Assembly (NCBI GenBank): GCA_964493075.1
Contig: CAZBNU010000056.1
Coordinates: forward strand, 1-21,209
Length of the DNA: 21,209 bases
Origin: SLFT01 sp964493075
GTDB taxonomy: Bacteria; Hydrogenedentota; Hydrogenedentia; Hydrogenedentales; CAITNO01
Direction: 5' to 3'
A program made the translations under genes and the position numbers. The notes under the pieces were generated by a model that ran no database searches, had not been told where the DNA came from, and was given only the letters and a program-made list of their open reading frames with translations. Within the stretch, counting starts at the first letter, position 1. Every line of letters starts with the position of its first letter. Positions 6,168 through 13,848 of the stretch are shown here, one piece after another.

Positions 6168-7424
6168 TTTGTAGACAGAGTTCGTGTAAAAGTTACCAGC
6201 GGAAAAGGCGGAAAAGGCTGTTGCAGTTTTCGGCGTGAAGCCCATGTGCCGCTGGGAGGGCCCAACGGCGGCGACGGTGGTGATGGCGGCCATATTTTTT
6301 TCAGGGCTTCAGCACGCCTCACGACACTCCTTGATCTGCGTTACCATTCCAACTGGGTGGGCAAACGAGGCGCACATGGGCTGGGCAAAGACCAGCATGG
6401 CAAGAACGGCCAGGACACTTATGTGGAACTGCCACTGGGAACCGTGATACACGATTTTGAAACAGGCGAGGTGCTTGTGGATTTGGTGGAGGAAGGACAG
6501 ACATGGCGCGCTGCCCGGGGAGGACGTGGCGGACGCGGCAATGCGCGCTTTGCCTCTGCAAACAACCGCGCACCCCATTTCGCCGAGATGGGCGAACCTG
6601 GCGAAGAGCATGAATATCTGCTTGAACTCAAACTGATTGCTGATGTCGGGCTGGTGGGTCTGCCAAATGCGGGAAAATCAACCTTTTTGTCTGCCGTAAG
6701 TGCGGCTAAACCCAAAATAGCAGATTACCCCTTCACCACACTTACTCCAAACCTTGGGGTAGTCTCCCTTCCCGATCACCGAACACTTACCGTCGCGGAT
6801 ATCCCCGGAATCATCGAGGGCGCCGCAGAGGGAAAAGGACTTGGACACGATTTCCTGCGCCACATAGAACGAACACGGGCACTGCTGTTTCTAATTGATC
6901 TTGGCGATGAAAACCCGATGGAAACGGTACGAATCCTCAAGAATGAACTTAAAAAGCATAGTGAAACTCTGGCCGAGCGACCCTGTCATTACGCGTTTAA
7001 TAAAATTGACCTTCCAGACAACCGGCAACGCTACCTGGATATGCAGAATGAACTTCCTGAAGACGCCAATTGCATATCCGCAGTAACAGGCGAAGGTACC
7101 CGGACCCTGCTGGAAACACTGTGGCGCACCGTGGAAGAAATGCGGCGCAAGGAGGCGGAAGAAGAAATGAGCATCATAACGCCACAACGTGAGTACACCT
7201 TCAAACCACCTTTTGAGATAGATATCACCGACGGGGGATTCCGGGTTATCGGCGAAAAACCGCTGCAGGCCGTAGCCATGACAGACTTTGATAGAGAAGA
7301 AGCCGTGATGTATCTACAGAAACGTCTAGAAAAAATGGGCGTCTTCAAAGCACTCAAACGAATGGGCGCACAAACGGGACAGCCGGTGTTTGTCGGCAAT
7401 TACGAGATGGAGTATCACGAGTAG
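6165..7424 (+). CDS. obg: GTPase Obg (CgtA), ribosome assembly
   Basis: This 419-residue GTPase binds the large ribosomal subunit and acts in 50S maturation and growth control. The N-terminal glycine-rich Obg fold covers about residues 1-145, with repeated Gly segments (GGPNGGDGGDGG near 31-42, RGGRGGRGN near 118-126). The G domain has G1 GLPNAGKST (165-173), G3 DIPG (212-215) and G4 NKID (279-282), plus the switch-region YPFTTLTPNLG typical of Obg. A C-terminal OCT domain (about 340-419, FEIDITDGGFRVIGEKP) is present, so the protein is full length. The start is set at MFVDRVRVKV, the usual Obg N-terminus; starting at 6126 would add 13 polar residues. It directly follows the rplU-rpmA terminator, and I see no convincing promoter in the 66 nt between. 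Confidence 0.95.
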   Translation: MFVDRVRVKVTSGKGGKGCCSFRREAHVPLGGPNGGDGGDGGHIFFRASARLTTLLDLRYHSNWVGKRGAHGLGKDQHGKNGQDTYVELPLGTVIHDFETGEVLVDLVEEGQTWRAARGGRGGRGNARFASANNRAPHFAEMGEPGEEHEYLLELKLIADVGLVGLPNAGKSTFLSAVSAAKPKIADYPFTTLTPNLGVVSLPDHRTLTVADIPGIIEGAAEGKGLGHDFLRHIERTRALLFLIDLGDENPMETVRILKNELKKHSETLAERPCHYAFNKIDLPDNRQRYLDMQNELPEDANCISAVTGEGTRTLLETLWRTVEEMRRKEAEEEMSIITPQREYTFKPPFEIDITDGGFRVIGEKPLQAVAMTDFDREEAVMYLQKRLEKMGVFKALKRMGAQTGQPVFVGNYEMEYHE

Positions 7425-7436
7425 CAACGGCCTTCA

Positions 7437-7465
7437 TTGTATCAGGCAAGTATTGGTGCTATTAT
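7437..7465 (+). promoter_or_regulatory. Candidate promoter for the membrane protein/regulator pair
   Basis: TTGTAT (7437-7442) and TATTAT (7460-7465, 5 of 6) are separated by 17 nt in the 101-bp gap after obg. Transcription would start about 55 nt before the next ATG. The -35 match is modest. Confidence 0.4.
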
Positions 7466-7525
7466 AGAAGCCGCAATACTGTCTAATGATCGCAAAAAGT
7501 AACGTAAACAACCGGGAGTACGCTG

Positions 7526-8308
7526 ATGGCCACACGCAAAAAAGAACACTCCAAAACGAATGACCCGAGGCAAATTATTCTCTGGACAAGACGCTATGCG
7601 CAAAACCGCACCATCTCCTTCCTTGTTCAATGGGTGTTTATTGTCGTAATGGTCATAATCATAGGCATCGCTGCCACCTTGACACAGATGGCGCATAAAG
7701 ACGACAGCCAGGCACTTTTCATGTTTGCAGTGGGACTGATGTTTGCCGCAATCATCTGCCTGTGTTGGTTCTCCCTGTCCCGCTGGAGCGGCGACCTGAT
7801 TTTCTCCATCACAAACCGACTTTATGGACGCGAAGGTTATGTCTCCTATTCGGGAAACCACAAGCGAGAAAAACTACCGTTGTGGTTGACAGGACTTGGC
7901 GGGGGGCTTGTTGTCTATCATCTGATCGGTGCGCTGCTTATCAGTTTCAACTATATGCACATACAGTATCTGCAACCCTGGTCAGCCCTGTACATGACTC
8001 CCTACCTGATACTGATGGTGGTTTATCAGAAACTAGGATTCTGGGCCTGGTTGTGGCCGCTGCTATATGGCACACACGCACTGCTCATGTTATGGGGCAT
8101 ACCAATACGTTTTGAGCGTGAATATGAACTGCTCAATATTGCGGCGCCCGTATTTGGCTACGGGCTGATTGCAATTCTGGCAGGCCATATCTACAGCCGC
8201 TATGCTCTCTGGAAACTGAAGACACTAACACGAAATGCTATTCCAGACACTAATGGCGAGCAACCCGTTGAAGAACAAAATACGACCGAGGAAAATGGGC
8301 ATGGATGA
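7526..8308 (+). CDS. Polytopic inner-membrane protein, unknown function
   Basis: This 260-residue protein has a basic N-terminus and five or six hydrophobic segments, about 30-54, 63-84, 117-140, 145-165, 168-191 and 201-222. An acidic, polar tail (PVEEQNTTEENGHG) ends it. I do not recognise a catalytic motif; aromatic residues are unusually common in the middle helices (GFWAWLWPLLYG). GGGAG (7514-7518) lies 7 nt before the ATG. Its last 8 bases overlap the start of a small winged-helix regulator, so the two are translationally coupled. Pairs of this kind often consist of a membrane component and the regulator that controls it; whether this protein senses a signal or is merely the regulated product cannot be told. 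Confidence 0.75.
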   Translation: MATRKKEHSKTNDPRQIILWTRRYAQNRTISFLVQWVFIVVMVIIIGIAATLTQMAHKDDSQALFMFAVGLMFAAIICLCWFSLSRWSGDLIFSITNRLYGREGYVSYSGNHKREKLPLWLTGLGGGLVVYHLIGALLISFNYMHIQYLQPWSALYMTPYLILMVVYQKLGFWAWLWPLLYGTHALLMLWGIPIRFEREYELLNIAAPVFGYGLIAILAGHIYSRYALWKLKTLTRNAIPDTNGEQPVEEQNTTEENGHG

Positions 8309-8600
8309 TCTGGACCGCACCATTCATGAACCAGCGCGATTGCGCATTCTGACGGTTTTGTCCGGCGTGGATGAAGCAGACTTTAATTTTCTGCTCAACA
8401 CCCTCAGTCTCACCAAAGGCAATCTTTCTTCGCACATTGACCGACTGGAAAAAGCGGGTTATGTGAATGTGGTAAAATCGTTTAACGGACGTATCCCCCA
8501 CACGGATTTCAGCATCACGGATCAGGGCGCACAGGCGCTTGAAAAATACTGGGAAGAACTGGACGCCATACGCAATATGACAGACATCCGAGAGGAATAA
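8301..8600 (+). CDS. Small winged-helix transcriptional regulator (HTH_34-like)
   Basis: This 99-residue protein consists almost entirely of a winged-helix DNA-binding domain of the MarR/ArsR-like type (PF13601-like). Helix 1 is HEPARLRILTVL (9-20), the recognition region is LTKGNLSSHIDRLEKAGYV (37-55), and the wing holds VKSFNGRIPHTDFSITDQG (59-77). The tail is a short helix likely to dimerise. No metal-binding cysteines or ligand domain are visible. The ATG at 8301 is chosen because GAGGA (8288-8292) is 8 nt upstream; the ATG at 8295 is only 2 nt away. It overlaps the end of the membrane-protein gene by 8 bp, so the two are a unit. Its stop codon is one base from the convergent glycosidase stop codon. 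Confidence 0.85.
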   Translation: MDDLDRTIHEPARLRILTVLSGVDEADFNFLLNTLSLTKGNLSSHIDRLEKAGYVNVVKSFNGRIPHTDFSITDQGAQALEKYWEELDAIRNMTDIREE

Positions 8601-8601
8601 G

Positions 8602-10035
8602 TTACTGTGCGATAAGCGCGCTGTCAGCTAGAATCAACGGATAATTCTGTAAAGGCATATCGCTCACTTTTATTTTTTCCCCCACACGCTTCACGTTGGG
8701 AAATGACGTCACCTCTCCTGAAAGAAAGTCTATCAGAACGGGATTTTCAAGCAAGATGGTCTCCGGCACTTTCAATTCCACAGTAACCGTTCCCTTCTCC
8801 CATGAATCCTGTAACGAGGCCGGATACCAGCAGGCATAAAGCAATTTTCCATTTCGCGAAAAGACGGCATGCTCAATTGCGTCTCCCCCATCCCTTAATG
8901 CGGCATGTACGGGAATACACACCAATACTTCATAAGTTTTCAACACAGTCGTATCTGTATCAAACAAGGCACATAAACGCTGATAGGCATAATATGCTGG
9001 CTTCGGCGTATACGCTTCGCCACGCAACAGCCCCTTGTAGTTAGTTTCGTTACGGTAACCCACCAGGTCCACCGTATGAAAATAACTGGTCAGCGCGAGT
9101 TCCTGTTTAAGATCAGAGAGGATGCGCCGAACAAGCCACATGGCCTGTCGAGTTTCGTCCCAATCAAGGTCTGAAAGAGCACCAACACTTCCCGCACCGC
9201 CTACCGATGGACACCCGTTTTCACCCTGCCATAACGGACATGTCATGCCATTCATGGCAAGCAACTTTCGAAGCCTGCTGATTTCATCGGCATACTTTGC
9301 TTCCGGACGCGCCCTGTAGGGATGAAAAGATAAAATATCGATATGATCCTTCAGGCCTGCACGAATACATCTGGAAAGATAATCAAGAGGCAACCCGGCC
9401 AAAGCACCGCCCACGATCAGCGCATCGGCGTCCGCCTTACGAATGACCGGCGATGTGCGCTCCACAAGTTTGACGTAGTCAGCTGCATCCGGATCGCGCG
9501 GCCGCCAGAAACCAGAATGGTTCGGTTCGTTCCATATCTCATAGTGCCTGACGCGCCCCTTAAAATTGCGAACCAACGCATCCACATACTTCAGCCACCC
9601 AAGCATGGCGCTCTCATCGTAAATCGGCACAAAACCAACTGCCGCTTCATCCATGGCGCCCACGGTGTACAGACGGTTGCCATAACCCACATTAAACCAC
9701 GGTTGAATGCCTATGCCGAGTAATGCGTCCACCACGGCATCAAGCCAGGAAAAATCATAACGCCCCCGCTGGATTTCACAACGTCCCCATCCGGTCTGGC
9801 AGCGCGCCCATTTAACACCCAACGCAGCAAGGTAGGAATAAGTCTTTTCCGGATCAAAGCCCCGGCGATCAAGCACCTCAAACCCAACAGAAAGCGGTGA
9901 AGTCATGATATCCACTGACTTACGGACTGGTATACTGCCTGTATGAAGTACAGGTGTTTCTTCTGCAGCGAAGCCTCGCACTCCCAACACCGCTGCACCC
10001 GCAATGGAACCTGCCAGAAATGTTCGTCTGTCCAT
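8602..10035 (-). CDS. Tat-exported glycoside hydrolase, clan GH-A (GH39-like)
   Basis: This 477-residue protein is probably exported and cleaves a glycoside outside the cytoplasm. The N-terminus carries a twin-arginine signal (RRTFLAGS at 3-10, then a hydrophobic stretch ending near the AFAAEE-like site at about 22-26). The mature part is a TIM barrel: HYEIWNEPN (164-172) places the acid/base glutamate at E170, and LWQGENG (268-274) places a likely nucleophile at E272, the strand-4/strand-7 arrangement of clan GH-A. The C-terminal about 120 residues look like a beta-sandwich accessory domain. AAAGGA lies 7 nt before the ATG. It follows an O-antigen ligase-like gene on the same strand by 62 bp without a terminator. 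The substrate is unknown; a role in trimming surface or extracellular polysaccharide is inferred from the neighbour. Confidence 0.82.
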   Translation of the reverse strand: MDRRTFLAGSIAGAAVLGVRGFAAEETPVLHTGSIPVRKSVDIMTSPLSVGFEVLDRRGFDPEKTYSYLAALGVKWARCQTGWGRCEIQRGRYDFSWLDAVVDALLGIGIQPWFNVGYGNRLYTVGAMDEAAVGFVPIYDESAMLGWLKYVDALVRNFKGRVRHYEIWNEPNHSGFWRPRDPDAADYVKLVERTSPVIRKADADALIVGGALAGLPLDYLSRCIRAGLKDHIDILSFHPYRARPEAKYADEISRLRKLLAMNGMTCPLWQGENGCPSVGGAGSVGALSDLDWDETRQAMWLVRRILSDLKQELALTSYFHTVDLVGYRNETNYKGLLRGEAYTPKPAYYAYQRLCALFDTDTTVLKTYEVLVCIPVHAALRDGGDAIEHAVFSRNGKLLYACWYPASLQDSWEKGTVTVELKVPETILLENPVLIDFLSGEVTSFPNVKRVGEKIKVSDMPLQNYPLILADSALIAQ

Positions 10036-10097
10036 GACTTTTCCTTTACGCCTTCTCCACCGTTTCCGCTATCATCATACACCTTTCCTTGTTCAAA

Positions 10098-11759
10098 CTA
10101 AAATTCCGCCGATTCATATCGCAGAACCAAAGCGTTGGCATCCTGGTTACCAGGCCAGCGATAAAGGCATTTCCGGGCATGATAAAGAGCCTGTCCACTA
10201 TCGCCTACCGCATCCGAACAGACAGCTGCAAGCAGGTGGATGCGCCCGGTATCCAGGCCGTCCAGAGCATATTTCAACTGCACTCGTGCGGCATGAAACC
10301 TAGACTCATCCATCAGGGCAATGGCATAACTTTCATGGGCCTGCGGATTGGGCCACGGCCAATGAAGCGCCTCTATATAATATGGTTCAGGTATCCCTCC
10401 ATGAATATGCACATACTCCGCCCGGCTCAACAGAACGCTTGGAATAAATTGCGTATATAGATATGCCAATGCTATTAGCATAGACCCAGCCACAGGCAAA
10501 AAACGGGATATGTTCCTAAACGATAGCGCTATTTCGGAACGCATCGGCATCCCGCCTGCGGCAAGCAACAACCCTGCAAGCAGATGCGGTGGACTATGGG
10601 AGATGGTATTGAAGCAGGCAAACACACCCAACGCAACCAGTGATGCGGTTTCATGACGATTACGGCGTAACGCCACCACCAGAAACCAGAGAATAAAAAC
10701 AAAACCAATACCACCTGTTTCCGCAATGAACTCCAGCGGCTCTGAATGAGCATGCACCGTGTGCAGTTCATTGTGATAAAGCCGGTTGAACTTGTCCAAC
10801 TCAAGCGCCTTCCCCTGGTAATAGGGGCTCCAATAGGCATAATTTCCCAAACCTATGCCAAACAGCGGGTGTTCAAGTATCATCTGTTTCACACCCACCC
10901 AGAACCATATCCGTGAATTGCCGCCCACATCCTCTTCAGAAAGGGTGATGACAGCACGTCCGTAAATGAACGGCATCCCTGCCGCCAGAAGCAGCAGCAG
11001 TACCGTCACGACAAGCATCATACGCGGCCAATGTCTCGTAATGGCTACTTTAAGACGGCCTGATATACCGCCTTGCACAAGGTTAAAGAGGATGCCCGCA
11101 GCCGCTGCAATCCAAGCGCTTCGTGTGCCTGAAACCAACAATGCCGCCAATAGGATGACAAAAGTGGCAAGATACAGCACAAACCGTAGTCGAGAACTTC
11201 GTCCAATACGGATAATCATCGGCAAAAGAAGAACAAGGCTCATGGCGGCATAGCCTCCGAGCAGGTTCTGATTTCCAAATACGGAATAGGCCCGCTGGTT
11301 GTAGCCGGGAAAGGGCGGCAACAGGAAATCAATCAGAGCAAAATACTGCAGTAACGCCAAGAGTCCCACAACCGTCCCGGACAATACCAGTGAACGGCGC
11401 AACCAGGTACGCCCAGCAGCAGAACCAAACACTTCTGAAGCCAGTGACGCGGCAAGGAGAACCAATGCCAGATAGACAACTTTTTCGACGTGAAAGGACA
11501 ACACACGAGCCGTAAGAAAGCCTGACATCATCCATACAGCCAACCCAATCCACAAAGGTAGCAACCGGCCAAATCCCTTCCCCGAAACGTTGCCGCAAAA
11601 CAATTGCAGCACCGTGGCAGCACAAAGCCCTGCGGCAAGAACAACACCTTTTGCGTCCAGAAAAGAGACAAGATTAAACGACCAGGCCACGGCAACCGCA
11701 ATCAGGATTGTTACCCACAGGTACAGCGGCAAACGCGATATTTTTATAAATTGAAACAT
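10098..11759 (-). CDS. O-antigen ligase/polymerase-like membrane protein (Wzy_C family)
   Basis: This 553-residue inner-membrane protein has about ten or more hydrophobic helices over residues 10-410. The O-antigen ligase region is recognisable: GTRSAWIAA (211-219), NSRIWFWVGVKQMILEHPLFGIGLGNY (281-307) and, in the large periplasmic loop, HAHSEPLEFIAETGG (336-350) with the conserved Arg and His residues of the WaaL/PglL superfamily. Such proteins transfer or polymerise undecaprenyl-linked glycans on the periplasmic side. The last about 110 residues are soluble, Ala-rich and helical (EALHWPWPNPQAHESYAIALMDESRF onward), resembling TPR-type repeats found on some family members. Ligase, polymerase and oligosaccharyltransferase cannot be separated by sequence. 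No strong Shine-Dalgarno is visible. It is upstream of the glycosidase gene in a likely operon, and no glycosyltransferases are nearby. Confidence 0.82.
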   Translation of the reverse strand: MFQFIKISRLPLYLWVTILIAVAVAWSFNLVSFLDAKGVVLAAGLCAATVLQLFCGNVSGKGFGRLLPLWIGLAVWMMSGFLTARVLSFHVEKVVYLALVLLAASLASEVFGSAAGRTWLRRSLVLSGTVVGLLALLQYFALIDFLLPPFPGYNQRAYSVFGNQNLLGGYAAMSLVLLLPMIIRIGRSSRLRFVLYLATFVILLAALLVSGTRSAWIAAAAGILFNLVQGGISGRLKVAITRHWPRMMLVVTVLLLLLAAGMPFIYGRAVITLSEEDVGGNSRIWFWVGVKQMILEHPLFGIGLGNYAYWSPYYQGKALELDKFNRLYHNELHTVHAHSEPLEFIAETGGIGFVFILWFLVVALRRNRHETASLVALGVFACFNTISHSPPHLLAGLLLAAGGMPMRSEIALSFRNISRFLPVAGSMLIALAYLYTQFIPSVLLSRAEYVHIHGGIPEPYYIEALHWPWPNPQAHESYAIALMDESRFHAARVQLKYALDGLDTGRIHLLAAVCSDAVGDSGQALYHARKCLYRWPGNQDANALVLRYESAEF

Positions 11760-12051
11760 GGAGTACCATCAGACCTTATAAACACAAAATACCTGCATTC
11801 CCAGATACCATAAAGTGTACCACAGTAATACCTGCGTCGTCCTTTCTTCTTTCATTCCGGTTGCCCCCTTGGAGTATACTAATAAATAATTTATGCTTTC
11901 GTAGGCGTACCTTCCCAGGTGCGCCAAAGTGGACATGATAGCCGTCTACAAATGAAAGATGGCGCACCTGGGAAGGTACGCCTACGAAAGCGACGTCTTG
12001 TTTTTTATAACAGTAGATCGGAAATACATCTCGATTACAGGAATGTTACGT
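11760..12051. other. Divergent intergenic region, 292 bp
   Basis: No gene is credible here. It separates the minus-strand ligase-like gene from the plus-strand ThuA-like operon and contains the REP-pair element. Left of the element is an AT-rich stretch with the palindrome AGTATACT (11873-11880), which offers a TATACT -10-like box on either strand but without a convincing -35. Right of it TATAAC (12006-12011) is a possible -10 for the ThuA operon, again without a clear -35. Confidence 0.6.
11895..11991. repeat. Paired inverted REP-like element (BIME-like) with GTAG heads
   Basis: Two perfectly complementary 32-nt arms (11895-11926 and 11960-11991) are separated by 33 nt. Each arm alone folds: GTAG (11901-11904), then GCGTACC, loop TTCCCA, then GGTGCGC, an 8-bp stem when the last G of GTAG pairs with C11925, with one G-T wobble. 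A GTAG tetranucleotide at the foot of an imperfect palindrome is the hallmark of REP sequences mobilised by RAYT (TnpA-REP) transposases. Two REPs in inverted orientation form a BIME. The spacer holds its own 6-bp stem (GTGGAC 11929-11934 with GTCTAC 11944-11949). No target duplication is evident and no second copy is in the window. It lies between divergent genes, where such elements are typically tolerated. Confidence 0.75.
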
Positions 12052-12696
12052 ATGAAAAAAGCATTGTTGGTTTGGGGCGGCTGGGATGGCCATGAACCGC
12101 GTCAGTGTGTCGCATGTTTTGAACCGTTCCTTGACGAAAAACAATTTGATGTAACCCTGAGCGACAGTCTTGACGTGTTTGCGGACATGGAAAACATGCG
12201 CGCCTACGACCTGATCGTGCCCTGCTGGACCATGGGCGAACTTACCGACGAACAGAAGGCAGGTCTCCTTGGCGCAGTGCGCAGTGGAAGCGGCATTGCT
12301 GGCTGGCACGGCGGCATGGGTGATGCCTTTCGCGCCAACACGGAATACCAGTTCATGACAGGCGGCCAGTTTGTGGAACACCCCGGCGGCATTATGGAAT
12401 ATACGGTCAACATCACCCGCCCCGATGACCCGATCATGGACGGCCTGCAGGATTTCACAATTACCTCCGAATGTTATTACATGCACGTAGACCCTTCCAA
12501 CGAGGTGTTGGCAACCACGACCTTTACCGGCGACCATTGCACCTGGATAGACGGATGTGTCATGCCTGTAGTCTGGAAACGCTCCTATGGAGAAGGGCGC
12601 GTATTCTACTCCGCACTGGGACATGTCGCCACCGATTTTGATGTGTATGAGTGCTTTGAGATCATGAAGCGCGGCATGCTGTGGGCTTGCAGGTAA
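12052..12696 (+). CDS. ThuA-like (trehalose utilisation) domain protein
   Basis: This 214-residue cytoplasmic protein has the ThuA fold, a class I glutamine-amidotransferase-like flavodoxin fold. In rhizobia ThuA acts with the dehydrogenase ThuB on 3-keto-trehalose, but many ThuA-like proteins have unknown sugar substrates. Visible blocks are LLVWGGWDGHEP (5-16), the GWHGG turn (84-88), GGQFVEHPGG (104-113), SECYYMHVDP (129-138) and the closing WKRSYGEGRVFYSALGH (165-181). The start at 12052 is chosen because AGGA (12039-12042) is 9 nt upstream, while the in-frame ATG at 12043 directly abuts AGGA. A still earlier in-frame ATG (11959) lies in the REP element and is rejected. A Gfo/Idh gene follows 40 bp downstream, the same pairing as thuA-thuB. 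Confidence 0.87.
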   Translation: MKKALLVWGGWDGHEPRQCVACFEPFLDEKQFDVTLSDSLDVFADMENMRAYDLIVPCWTMGELTDEQKAGLLGAVRSGSGIAGWHGGMGDAFRANTEYQFMTGGQFVEHPGGIMEYTVNITRPDDPIMDGLQDFTITSECYYMHVDPSNEVLATTTFTGDHCTWIDGCVMPVVWKRSYGEGRVFYSALGHVATDFDVYECFEIMKRGMLWACR

Positions 12697-12736
12697 ACAG
12701 AAAAACGAAACCAATTTGGTCAGGAGTAAGTAATTC

Positions 12737-13846
12737 ATGAAACCCCTTAATGTTGGTGTTATTGGTTGCGGCAATATCTCTGATATCTATTTCCAGGCTG
12801 GGAAACGGTTCGAGGCCATCAATATCATTGCGTGCGCCGACCTGAACCATGAATTGGCGGAGCAGAAAGCCGCCGACTACGAAATCCCAAAAGTTTCATC
12901 CACCGACAAACTGTTGGCGAATCCGGACATCGCTATCATTCTGAACATTACTCAGCCGAAAGCCCACACCGAAATTGCTATGCGCGCTGTGGCTGCGGGC
13001 AAACACGTATACAACGAAAAACCTTTAACCCTTACCCGCGCCGAAGCCAAGAAACTTCTTGATGCCGCCCGGAATAAGGGCGTGCGTATTGGGTGTGCGC
13101 CGGACACGGTGCTTGGCGCTGGCATTCAGACTTCACGAAAACTTATTGATGATGGCTGGATCGGAGAACCGGTTTCTGCAACAGCATTTATGATGTGTCA
13201 CGGCCACGAAAGCTGGCATCCGAATCCTGAATTTTATTATGAAGTGGGAGGCGGCCCTATGCTGGACATGGGCCCCTATTATCTGACAGCGCTGGTAACG
13301 CTTATGGGATCGATCACCCATGTAAGCGCCGCCACACGCACCACGTTCAACAAACGCCTCATTACCAGTCAACCGAAAAAAGGCAAGTCCGTCAAAGTGG
13401 AAACCCCCACTCATCTGGCGGGTCTGGTTGAGTTTAAAAACAAGGCCATCTGTACCATGATTACCAGCTTCGATGTATGGCGCGCAAGCCTTCCCTGCAT
13501 TGAAATCCACGGTACAGAAGGCTCGTTGAGCGTACCCGATCCGAACGGCTTCGGCGGCGAGGTCAAACTCTTCCGACCGGGCTATGAAGACTGGAAATCC
13601 GTCCCCCACTCTCATGGATACGCAGACCAGTCACGTGGCTTGGGTCTGGCGGACATGGCGGCCGCCATAAACGGCAACCGGGAACACCGCGCCAATGGCC
13701 AATTGGCGTATCACATTCTGGACGCCATGCACGCATTTCTGGATGCTGGCAAAACAAACAGACGCATCAAACTGCAAAGCACCTGCAAACAACCGGAACC
13801 CATGCCAATGTTGCTGGCTGACGGCGAAACGGAAAAGAGATTCTAA
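12737..13846 (+). CDS. Gfo/Idh/MocA family oxidoreductase (ThuB-like position)
   Basis: This 369-residue cytoplasmic dehydrogenase has the Rossmann motif GCGNIS (10-15) and NEKPL (93-97), with K95 the expected catalytic lysine. In the C-terminal domain GGGPMLDMGPYYLTAL (171-186) keeps D177 but has Y181 where many relatives have histidine, a variation found in numerous sugar-specific branches. AGGAG (12722-12726) lies 10 nt before the ATG. It is flanked by a ThuA-like gene and, only 2 bp downstream, a metallo-beta-lactamase-fold gene. The arrangement suggests oxidation of a sugar to a keto-sugar that the partners then process; the substrate is not deducible. Confidence 0.9.
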   Translation: MKPLNVGVIGCGNISDIYFQAGKRFEAINIIACADLNHELAEQKAADYEIPKVSSTDKLLANPDIAIILNITQPKAHTEIAMRAVAAGKHVYNEKPLTLTRAEAKKLLDAARNKGVRIGCAPDTVLGAGIQTSRKLIDDGWIGEPVSATAFMMCHGHESWHPNPEFYYEVGGGPMLDMGPYYLTALVTLMGSITHVSAATRTTFNKRLITSQPKKGKSVKVETPTHLAGLVEFKNKAICTMITSFDVWRASLPCIEIHGTEGSLSVPDPNGFGGEVKLFRPGYEDWKSVPHSHGYADQSRGLGLADMAAAINGNREHRANGQLAYHILDAMHAFLDAGKTNRRIKLQSTCKQPEPMPMLLADGETEKRF

Positions 13847-13848
13847 AG

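Noticed and set aside
11787..11798. 12-mer AAATACCTGCAT also found at 18021-18032
   Set aside because: A single shared 12-mer is expected by chance in a window of this size and the contexts differ.
11959..12051. In-frame upstream extension of the ThuA-like gene starting in the inverted repeat
   Set aside because: The ATG falls in the REP arm, has no ribosome site and adds residues unrelated to the ThuA fold.
12046..12774. Minus-strand open frame of 242 codons opposite the ThuA-like gene
   Set aside because: Antisense shadow of a recognised family; its composition is rich in His and Cys without pattern and it spans the junction to the next gene.
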